64,000 nucleotides of DNA from assembly GCA_963796705.1 (NCBI GenBank), contig CAWCMK010000004.1:620001-684000 (forward strand). The letters are read 5' to 3'. Each line of letters opens with the position of its first letter. Position 1 is the stretch's first letter. The DNA comes from VRUE01 sp963796705 (lineage in GTDB: Bacteria; Actinomycetota; Thermoleophilia; Solirubrobacterales; 70-9). The notes beneath the pieces were generated by a model. It had not been told where the DNA came from, did no database searches, and was given only the letters and a program-made list of their open reading frames with translations. Of this stretch, positions 25,128-33,300 are shown one piece after another. The position numbers and the translations under genes are program-made.

Positions 25128-25202
25128 TGACGGCCCGGGCGCTTGGTCGCACTTCTCCCCAGATAGCGGGGGGAAATTCGCAACGCCACTAGCATTTTTC
25201 CG

Positions 25203-26348
25203 GTGACCGTGCTCGACTTCGGAATCCTTGCCTTCACTCTGGCCCTGGGCCTGTGGGGCTACAAGCAGGGGCTGATCGTCGGAATCCTGACGTTGCTCGG
25301 CTTCGCCGCGGGGGCGGCGATCGGCAGCCGGGTGGCGCCGCTCGTCCTAAGCGAAGGCTCAGACTCTCCCTACGCACCGCTGCTGGCGGCGCTGGGGGCC
25401 CTGATCGGGGGCGCGATGGTCGCGGTGACGCTTGAGAGCATGGCCCTCACGCTGCGCGAGAGGATCCTCCGTAACCGACGCCATCTTCATCTCGCAGATG
25501 GAGCCGGGGGCGCGGCACTCGTCGCCTGCGTGGCTCTCGGCGTGGTCTGGGTGTTCGGCTCGGTCGCCCTGCACGCGCCCGGTGCCGCCAATTTGAGGAT
25601 CGACGTGCAGCGTTCGATGATTCTGCGCAGCCTCAACCAGCTGCTCCCCCCCAGCGGCCCAATCCTCAACGTTCTCAACCGGGTCGACCCGGCGCCTTCG
25701 ATCGTCGGGCCGGTGACGCCGGTGGCTGCGCCCGACCCCCATGTCGCCTCGGAACCCGACATCGAGCGCGCCGGCGAATCGGTCGTCAGGGTGATCGGCA
25801 CCGCTTGCGGGCTCGGGATCGAGGGGTCGGGCTGGGTGGCGGCGCCGGGAATCATCGTCACCAATGCCCACGTCGTCGCGGGCGAGGAAGACACGACCGT
25901 CGACACCCGCTCGGGCGCCTCCTTGGAAGCAACGCCGATCTACTACAACCCGCACAACGATCTCGCCCTGCTGCGCGTGGAAGCGCCCCTCCCGGTGCTG
26001 CCCCTGGCGCCCGACCCAAGCCGCGGCCAGTCGGGGGCGGTCCTCGGCTATCCAGAGGACGGACCCTATGACGCCGCCCCGGCCCGCTTTGGCGAAACCC
26101 GCGATGTCCTCAGCGAGGACTCCTACGGGCGCGGGCCGATCCATCGTGAAATCGCCAGCCTGCGCGGTTCGGTGCGCAGCGGCAACTCGGGAGGACCGTT
26201 GGTCGATACCCGCGGAGGCGTGCTCGGCACCGTCTTCGCGACAACGACCTACGGCAGTCCGGGGGGCTTCGCGATCCCCGACGGCGTCGTCTCCGCCGCC
26301 CTCTCCGAACCACACCACGAAGTCGACACGGGACCGTGCACCGCGTGA
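25203..26348 (+). CDS. MarP-like membrane serine protease (CvpA + trypsin-like domains)
   Basis: The 381-residue product starts at GTG 25203. Residues 1-130 contain four membrane helices of the CvpA family (FGILAFTLALGLWGYKQGL), and residues about 185-375 a chymotrypsin-fold protease. The catalytic triad is H223 (TNAHVV), D253 (HNDLALL) and S329 (GNSGGPL). The layout equals mycobacterial MarP, a periplasmic protease needed for acid and oxidative stress resistance. It lies directly before a penicillin-binding protein gene, consistent with a cell-wall role (MarP acts on a peptidoglycan hydrolase in Mycobacterium). Confidence 0.93.
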   Translation: MTVLDFGILAFTLALGLWGYKQGLIVGILTLLGFAAGAAIGSRVAPLVLSEGSDSPYAPLLAALGALIGGAMVAVTLESMALTLRERILRNRRHLHLADGAGGAALVACVALGVVWVFGSVALHAPGAANLRIDVQRSMILRSLNQLLPPSGPILNVLNRVDPAPSIVGPVTPVAAPDPHVASEPDIERAGESVVRVIGTACGLGIEGSGWVAAPGIIVTNAHVVAGEEDTTVDTRSGASLEATPIYYNPHNDLALLRVEAPLPVLPLAPDPSRGQSGAVLGYPEDGPYDAAPARFGETRDVLSEDSYGRGPIHREIASLRGSVRSGNSGGPLVDTRGGVLGTVFATTTYGSPGGFAIPDGVVSAALSEPHHEVDTGPCTA

Positions 26349-26373
26349 GCGCCCGACCACTACATTCTTCTCG

Positions 26374-28107
26374 GTGAATACCCTCCCGCCTGAGGTTGAG
26401 CGGCGTCGGCGCCTGCTCACCCGGATGCTCCCGCTCTCGATCGTCGCGCTCGTCGCCTTCGTCCTCGGCGCCGCCGCGGGCGCCCCCGGCTCGCCCGAAA
26501 GTGACGCCGCCAAGCGCTTCACCGAGGCCTGGTCGAACGGCGAATTCGCGGCCATGTACAGGGAGCTCAACCAGTCCTCCCAGCAAGCGGTGACGGTCAA
26601 GAACTTCACCCTCGCCTACCGGGAAGCGGCGCAGACGGCGACGCTGCGCTCGCTTGATCCCGACTCTCCGGGGAGCCCGCACCCGGGGGAAAACGAAACC
26701 CTCATCCCGGTCAAGATCGTAGCCGCCACCGCCGACTTCGGCGAACTCGAAGCCGACGTCGAACTTCCCTACACCGAAGGCGGCATCGCCTGGGATCCGA
26801 GCCTCGTCTTCCCCGGCCTGCGGCGAGGCGAGCACCTCGAAAGCGAAATCGAATTCGCTCCCCGCGCCCCGATCCTCGCCGCCGACGGCAGCGGCCTCGC
26901 CGAAGGCGAAGCCGATTCGCGCGAACACCCCCTGGGGAGCGCCGCGATCGACGTGACCGGCGAAGTCGGCGAACCGAGCAAGGAAGAACTGCCGGCGCTC
27001 GCCCGTCAGGGCTTCTCGGCAAACACCCTCGTTGGTCTCAGCGGTCTCGAGCGTGCCTTCAACGCAAGACTCGCCGGGAAACCCGGAGGCAGGCTGCTGG
27101 CGGTTCCAAGCGGCGGCGGCCAGGGCCGGGTGATCGCGAGCGCCAAGCCGCAAGCCGGGGCGCCCGTGAAGACGACGATCGAACCACACCTGCAGTCCGC
27201 GGCGGTCGCGGCCCTTGCCGGACGGGCGGGTGGGATCGTCGTCCTGGACGCCCGCAATGGTGATGTCCGCGCGGTCGCTGGGCAAGCGTTCTCCGCACCC
27301 CAGCCGCCGGGCTCGACCTTCAAGATGGTCACCACCGTCGCCGCCCTGCAGAAGGGCGTCGTCTCCCTGGAAGACGAATTCGAAATCACCAACGGCGTCA
27401 ACGTCGGGGGCCGCTTCCTCAGCAACGCCAACGGCGAGTTCTGTGGGGGCACCTTCCGCGAAGCCTTCGCCCAATCCTGCAATGCCGACTTCGCCCCGCT
27501 CGGCCCGAAGATCGGCAACGACGCCCTCGTCGGCACCGCCGAACGCTTCGGCTTCAACTCGCCGCCGAGCCTGTACGGGCCGCGTTTCGTGCGTGCCGCC
27601 GGCTTGCCCGAATCGACCATCCCGACTGAAATCGGCGAAGAAATCGACCTTGGGGTGAGCGCCATCGGCCAGGGCGAAGTCCTCGCCACGCCACTGGAGA
27701 TGGCGAGCGTCGCGCAGACGATTGCCAACGGCGGCGTGCGGCAACCAACCTCAATCGTCGCCAATCACAAGCTCCGCCCGCATGCGAAGCCGGTGCGGGT
27801 GATGAAGAAGCAGATCGCCGACGAACTGACCGAATTGATGGTCGGAGTCGTGACCAGCGGGACCGGCTACGCCGGAGCGATCCCCCAGGCGCAGGTCGCC
27901 GGCAAGACCGGGACCGCCGAGCTCGGCCCGAAGCCCGGCCAGGAAAACTCGCCCAACCCCGAACAGGTCAAGGATGCCTGGTTTGCGGCCTTCGCACCGG
28001 CCGAAGGCGCGAAGCTGGCGATCGGCGTGCTTCTGATTGAAGCCGAAGCCGCGGGCGGCGAAGTCGCGGCCCCGGCGGCTTCGGAAGTCCTCTCCGCCGG
28101 GATCTAG
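26374..28107 (+). CDS. penicillin-binding protein, transpeptidase with MecA_N-like domain
   Basis: The 577-residue product from GTG 26374 has one N-terminal membrane helix (MLPLSIVALVAFVLGAAAG), an NTF2-like MecA_N domain (residues about 35-145: AAKRFTEAWSNGEFAAMYRE), a dimerisation region and the transpeptidase. The active-site motifs are S314-T-F-K317, S368-C-N370 and K511-T-G513. It is a class B-type D,D-transpeptidase that cross-links peptidoglycan outside the membrane; homologues with MecA_N include low-affinity PBPs. Its glutamate codons are mostly GAA, unlike the GAG-rich neighbours. The frame extends upstream to 25864, but that part overlaps the protease gene and is rejected. Confidence 0.93.
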   Translation: MNTLPPEVERRRRLLTRMLPLSIVALVAFVLGAAAGAPGSPESDAAKRFTEAWSNGEFAAMYRELNQSSQQAVTVKNFTLAYREAAQTATLRSLDPDSPGSPHPGENETLIPVKIVAATADFGELEADVELPYTEGGIAWDPSLVFPGLRRGEHLESEIEFAPRAPILAADGSGLAEGEADSREHPLGSAAIDVTGEVGEPSKEELPALARQGFSANTLVGLSGLERAFNARLAGKPGGRLLAVPSGGGQGRVIASAKPQAGAPVKTTIEPHLQSAAVAALAGRAGGIVVLDARNGDVRAVAGQAFSAPQPPGSTFKMVTTVAALQKGVVSLEDEFEITNGVNVGGRFLSNANGEFCGGTFREAFAQSCNADFAPLGPKIGNDALVGTAERFGFNSPPSLYGPRFVRAAGLPESTIPTEIGEEIDLGVSAIGQGEVLATPLEMASVAQTIANGGVRQPTSIVANHKLRPHAKPVRVMKKQIADELTELMVGVVTSGTGYAGAIPQAQVAGKTGTAELGPKPGQENSPNPEQVKDAWFAAFAPAEGAKLAIGVLLIEAEAAGGEVAAPAASEVLSAGI

Positions 28108-28120
28108 CCGGCGCTCAGCA

Positions 28121-28672
28121 TCAGAGGTCGATGAGGACCTTTGCCGGGCCGCCCTCGCCTTCGATGTCCAGGGTCAGCGGCCGATTCTCCGAGGCGGAGT
28201 CGGGCAGCAGGAAGAGGACCAGGGAGCCCTCGATCGGTCCCTGCTGGGGGGGCGAGTCGAGCACCGGGATCTGTTCTTCGGATTCGACTTCGCCACCCAG
28301 TGGGAAGGCGAAGAGGCTTTTGGTTGGGAGCGCGTGGTAGGTGCCGCCAAAGGCATCTTCGATCATGAAGCTCGAGGGCAACCTCTGCGATTCGCCGCTT
28401 TCGTTCTGGACTTCGAGGAAGATGCCGAAGTAGGTCGATTCGCCCGACGGTTCGGGCTTCCCGACCAGGTAGGCGGAGTCCTCGTTGTCGTGTGGGTTGA
28501 GGTAGCGCGAGAAGACGACGTTGTACTTGAGATCACCGAGCTTCACCGGTTCACCCTCCTTGACGTTCTTGGAGTCGCTCGAGTAGCCACAGGCCGAAAC
28601 GGCGACGGCGAGACCGGCGAGCAGGAGGGCGGCGAGCAGCGGCAGCGGCGATCTGCGAGGTCGGGCACTCAT
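28121..28672 (-). CDS. lipoprotein with DUF4352-like domain
   Basis: The 183-residue product has a lipoprotein signal (LLLAGLAVAVSAC, lipidated Cys near residue 28) and an immunoglobulin-like beta domain (YFGIFLEVQNESGESQRLP, FMIEDAFGGTYHALP, LVLFLLPDSA) of the DUF4352/telomeric-repeat-factor type seen in surface lipoproteins. Glutamate codons are again mostly GAA. It is convergent with the PBP gene and probably sits on the outer face of the membrane. Confidence 0.78.
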   Translation of the reverse strand: MSARPRRSPLPLLAALLLAGLAVAVSACGYSSDSKNVKEGEPVKLGDLKYNVVFSRYLNPHDNEDSAYLVGKPEPSGESTYFGIFLEVQNESGESQRLPSSFMIEDAFGGTYHALPTKSLFAFPLGGEVESEEQIPVLDSPPQQGPIEGSLVLFLLPDSASENRPLTLDIEGEGGPAKVLIDL

Positions 28673-28689
28673 CGGCGGGCGGAACTCTA

Positions 28690-29208
28690 TTAAGGAATGC
28701 CGGTCGCGTAGCGGCTGCCTCCGGCGACCGAAACCGCGGCCGCGGGGCCGGCGTCGGCCTCGAGCCGCTCGCGCAGGGTTCGGAGCGAATCGCGCCAGCC
28801 CCGCTCCACCCAGAATGAGTTGCCGGAGAGAACCTCGAGGGCGCGATCCACCGGGTTCGAAGGTTCAGTCCAGTGCGAGACGCGCACCCGGGTCAGCCCG
28901 CCCGGCTCCTCCTGCAAGTCCCAGACCGTTCTCGTGGGGATTCGGTTGGAGCGGCCGCCGCGCCCATGCTCAACGATCCGGTGCGGCGGCACCAGCTCGG
29001 TGATCACCGTGTCCATCCAGATCGAGCGAAGCGGCACCGCCACCCGGAAGCGGGCTCCGGCCCCGACGCCGGTGGAGTCGAGGCGAGTCAGGTGAAAGCC
29101 GGTGAGGAAGCGGTCGGTGAAGCCGGGGCGCCGGGCGAGGTCGGTGAGCTCTTCAAAGACCCGCTCCCGGGGGACGTCGATGTCGATCTCGGCGCTGACA
29201 GGACCCAT
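28690..29208 (-). CDS. SRPBCC family protein
   Basis: The 172-residue product has the START/Bet v1-like fold pattern: an initial strand SAEIDIDVPRERVFEELTDL, a middle region with VITELVPPHRIVEHG, TRTVWDLQEEPGGLTRVRVS, and a long C-terminal helix ending in LRTLRERLEA. Members bind hydrophobic ligands or act as polyketide cyclases. No ligand can be proposed. Confidence 0.82.
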   Translation of the reverse strand: MGPVSAEIDIDVPRERVFEELTDLARRPGFTDRFLTGFHLTRLDSTGVGAGARFRVAVPLRSIWMDTVITELVPPHRIVEHGRGGRSNRIPTRTVWDLQEEPGGLTRVRVSHWTEPSNPVDRALEVLSGNSFWVERGWRDSLRTLRERLEADAGPAAAVSVAGGSRYATGIP

Positions 29209-29347
29209 CGCGGCGCGATTCTATTCAGCTTCCGGTCGCTTCCACTCCGAGCACGCTACGATCCTCACAAGAGGCGAAGAAGAAGGAGAGATCATCCTCA
29301 ATAGCGCCCGCTCCTCGGCGGTCCCAGAAGACTTCGATGCCGGAGCC

Positions 29348-29866
29348 GTGCCGGGCTCCGGAACGTTCTCCTGTGTTGAGTGCGGCTCGCACCTCTCGCT
29401 GCTCGAGAACGACATCCTTCCGACCTGCTCGGCATGCGGGGGAAGCGCCTTCCGGCGCGACTCGATCTTTGAGCCGATGCAGGAGCAGAGCGACGCCACC
29501 TCAGAGTTCTCCGCTGATTCAGCTCGCTCCAAGCCGGCCTGGCTCCATGAGGCGAGAACGATGCTGCCCGGCCCGGGGCGCTACCTCACCCACCTCGAGG
29601 ATGACGACACGATCCGCATCTTCGCGATCGATCGCGGCTGGACCAGGATCGGCCGCTCGGCGGTCGCCGACATTCGCCTAGACGACCCGAGCGTCTCGCG
29701 GCGACACGCCCTGATCGTCTCCGAGCAGCCGAGCTCGCTACGGGTGCTCGACGATCGCAGTCTCAACGGGGTGTATGTGAACGGGAACCAGGTTGAGTGG
29801 TCAAGGCTTGCCGACGGCGACGAGCTGGCGATCGGCAGATATCGCCTTTTTGCCCTGGAAGCCTGA
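29348..29866 (+). CDS. zinc-ribbon plus FHA domain protein
   Basis: The N-terminal part has a CXXC-CXXC zinc ribbon (CVECGSHL, then CSACGGSA), a linker, and an FHA domain with GRSAVADIRLDDPSVSRRHA and RSLNGVYVNG, which binds phosphothreonine peptides. The start is uncertain. GTG 29348 gives 172 residues. The open frame extends further upstream past a strong AAGGAG at 29283 followed by in-frame ATC codons (29291, 29294), and there is a distant ATG at 29180. It probably relays Ser/Thr kinase signals. A coiled-coil gene follows at once. Confidence 0.8.
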   Translation: MPGSGTFSCVECGSHLSLLENDILPTCSACGGSAFRRDSIFEPMQEQSDATSEFSADSARSKPAWLHEARTMLPGPGRYLTHLEDDDTIRIFAIDRGWTRIGRSAVADIRLDDPSVSRRHALIVSEQPSSLRVLDDRSLNGVYVNGNQVEWSRLADGDELAIGRYRLFALEA

Positions 29867-29909
29867 GCGCACCGGATTTCCGCCACCCTCTGCCCCTAGC
29901 ATTGTCCAG

Positions 29910-30305
29910 GTGGCCGCACCGGAAATCTCCCATTCCGCGCAGCTAGCGCGCGAGCGTCTCCACGAGGAGATCGAGCGCGTCAGGCTCGGCGTCGAGGAGC
30001 TGCTCGAGGAACAGGGGAACGCCCGCGGAGAGGCCGGCACGGCCGAGCTCCGCCGCGAGCTCGAGGAGCTGCGCATCGAGACCCGCAACTACGTCAAGAG
30101 GCGGATCCGCAAGTCCCAGAAGAGGCTGGAGCGCTCGATGCGCGAGCTGGACTCTCGCACCGACCAGCTCGAACGCAGGATCGACCGGGTCGAGGCGGAT
30201 CGCGTGGCGGCGGAGGTCCGCATCCACAATGACACCGAGCAGCTCCTCGACGGCCTCCTGCGCGAGGTGCGCGCAATCGCGGACCTGCTGACGCGGGCGA
30301 GGTAG
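29910..30305 (+). CDS. coiled-coil protein, unknown function
   Basis: The 131-residue product from GTG 29910 is almost entirely charged heptad sequence (LHEEIERVRLGVEELLEEQG, LRRELEELRIETRNYVKRRI, LERRIDRVEADRVAAEVRIH), predicted to be one long coiled coil. It lacks a signal peptide and other domains. It follows the FHA gene by 43 bases on the same strand and may be its partner. Confidence 0.68.
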   Translation: MAAPEISHSAQLARERLHEEIERVRLGVEELLEEQGNARGEAGTAELRRELEELRIETRNYVKRRIRKSQKRLERSMRELDSRTDQLERRIDRVEADRVAAEVRIHNDTEQLLDGLLREVRAIADLLTRAR

Positions 30306-33300
30306 CTACTCGGTCGAGATGCTGGGGTCCGCCTGGACCCTGTGCGGGACGACCATCACGAAATTCTCCGGCGCATTCGCCGCCAGCTCGAGGATTCTCA
30401 CCGCCTCCTCGGCCTGGTCGGTCTGCTTCAGCTGCTCCGCGTACTCGGTAAGCAGGTCGTCGACGTCGAGCAGGCCCTCGGCGTCGAGGTCCTTCAGCTC
30501 GACCTTCGCGCCCTCGCCGAGCCGCCGTTCGATCGCCTCCGCGGTGATCCCAAAGGCGTTGTAGCGGACGTAGACGCGACCACCGGTCATCCCGGCGCAG
30601 GCCCATGGACCGATATCTCCGAGCACGACCGCACGGCCTGAGGTCATGTACTCGAAGGCAAAGCCCTTGGCATTGGCACGATCGACGATGCACCCGCGGC
30701 GATCGTCAATGTCCTGTTCGGGCTCGCCGGCGAGGACGACATCGGCGCCGGAGAGACGAATGCAGAACCGGGAGTCAGCGGAGCCCTGCACAAAGAGCCT
30801 GCCGCGCTGGGCGCCATAGGCGAAGGACTTGCCGACCGAGCCGTTCAGACGTCGCCCTTTGGCGCCCTTGCCCTTCATCACCGCCACGGTGCCGCCGAGC
30901 ATTGTCTTGCCGACGCCGTCCTGGGCCCCACCCTCGACCCGGATCGCGACACCATAGGCATTGAAGGCTCCGAAGCCCTGGCCGGCGACCGAGCCGCCGT
31001 TGAACTCGAGGCGGGCGAGCGTCTCATCGCCCTGGTCAGGGTCAAAGCCCTCGAAGATGCGGGCGCGAGCGATCGCCCCGGCAAGCTCGGTGCCGAGGAC
31101 CCGGTCATTGGCATCGGTTGGCCGCGGGAACTCGTTGGCGACCGACCTGCCCGAGCAGATCTCAGGCGCCAGCGCCGCGATCTCGGCCGAGGCCCGCTTG
31201 ACCGCCATGCGGATCGGGCGGGCGACGACGAGCCCTGCCTCGGCGCGGGTGTCCCCAACCTCCTCGGCGACCGGCAAATCGAGCGGCTCGAGGTCGAGGA
31301 ACTCCTCCAGCGGCGTGATCAACGGTGCCAGATCGATCCTCTCAGCATGGGAGACTTGCTCGAGCAGGTCATAGCGGCCGACGAGATCCTGGGCGCGCTC
31401 GTAACCAAGTGCCGCGACGACCTCCTTGACCTCCTCACCCATCGCCTTGAAGAAGCGGGCACAGCTCTCCGCGGCAGCGTCGACCCCCTGCGGCGTGAAC
31501 TTCTTCAGGCCGTGCTCCTGGGCCTGCTCGACGGTCTCGATCTGGGTTGCGATGCCCACGTGGCAGGTGTCCAGCTGACAGCCACGGCAAATCGTGCAGC
31601 CCAGACTGACCATCGCCAGGGTCCCGAAGCCGACGCGATTGGCGCCGAGGCAGTGCAGCTTGACAATGTCATAGCCGGTCCGGTAGCCGCCGTCGGCCCA
31701 GATCTCCACCCGGTTACGGATCCCGGCCTCCATCAGCGCCCGGTGCACCGCGCGGGTTCCGATGTCAGATGGCAGGCCGACGTGACGCAGTGCGTGCTGC
31801 CGCGCCGCACCGGTGCCTCCCTCAAAGCCCGAGAGGGTGATGATGTCAGCCCCCGCCTTGGCGATTCCGAGGCCGATCGTGCCGATGTTGGGAACGACCG
31901 GGACCTTGACCGAGACCCGCACGTCAGGGTTGACGGTCTTCAGCTCGTCGATCAGCTCGGCGAGGTCCTCGATCGAGTACAGGTCATGGTTGTTGGAGGG
32001 TGAGATCAGGTCGGTGCCGGGCGAGGCGTTGCGCGCCGCGGCGACCTTCTCGGAGACCTTCTTGCCCGGCAGGTGCCCCCCCTCGCCGGGCTTGGCGCCC
32101 TGCCCGATCTTGATCTCAGCTACATAGGAAGAGTTGAGCATCTCCGCGGAGACGCCGAAGCGACCCGAGGCGACCTGCTGGCCGCGCCACTTCCGGTAGT
32201 GACCGTACATATCGCGGATCTCGCCGCCCTCACCGTTGACGCAGAGGATGTTGATCGCCTTGGCGGCCTCCGCGTAGGCGCGGAAGGCGGGCTCGGACTG
32301 GGAGCCAAAGCTCATCGAGGAGATCACCACCGGGTAATCGTGGTGGCCGACGCCGACGTCGACCGAAGCCGGGTCGACGGGATCGCGGTCGCCCCGCAGG
32401 CCCATGATGTGGCGCATCGAGATCGGACTCTGACGCTCGAGGTCGCGGACTTTCTCTGAGTATTCGGCATAGGAGCCCGAGCCATTGGCCGTCGCGATCG
32501 CCGCCTTGTAGACCTTCGGGTAGAAGCGAAACGTCTTTGTCGGCTTGGCCTCCTCATCACCCGAGAGGATCCGGGCGCGCTCATTGCAGTCCGCATCTAG
32601 CTCGGCGAAGCCGGCGCCGCCCTTCTCGCTGGCGACGAAGGCCTGGGTCTGGAAGATCTCGGCGAGCTCGGGCTTGACCCCGATTGAGGAGAACTGGCGG
32701 GCGTAGCCGCGCACCTCGTGAATGCCGATCGTCGAGATGACTTTCTCGATCCCCTTGGCGAGCGCCGCGCAGAGGTTGGAGACGTCGGTCTCATAGTCCT
32801 CGACGCAGATCACCTCGATCATCGTGTAGGGGCAGACACCGTTGGCACCGAGACCGAGGGCGAGCATCGTGTCGTGCACGTTGCGCAGTGCGGCCGAGCG
32901 CAGAACGATGCCGCAGCGGCGTCGGAGGTTCTCCTCGCCGGGCTCGACCCTGAACTGCTTCAGGGCCTGGTCGACAGCCGAGGTTGCGAGGTGGGGATCG
33001 AGATAGCGGCGCTCCGCGTCGTGCACGGTGCGGTCGGTGAGGACAAGCAGCTCGGCGCCGTCACGGACCTTCTTCACAGCTTCCTGCTTGAGTCGCTCTA
33101 TCGCCCCCTTGGTTGTCTCGGACTCGAGCAGCGAGATGTCAACCGCGCCGGTGCGCCCGCGAAACTCCTCCCAGAGATCCTCGAGCAGATAGGTGCGGTG
33201 TTCGCGGGCGATACGCCGGTATGTCTTGTCCGAGAGCGGCGCCATCTCGTGGTGGCCGCCGAGGATCACCGGGAAGGCCGTCTCAACCGTTCCCGCATCC

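Noticed and set aside
26110..27744. Minus-strand open frame of 544 codons
   Set aside because: It is antisense to the penicillin-binding protein, whose SxxK, SxN and KTG motifs are intact.
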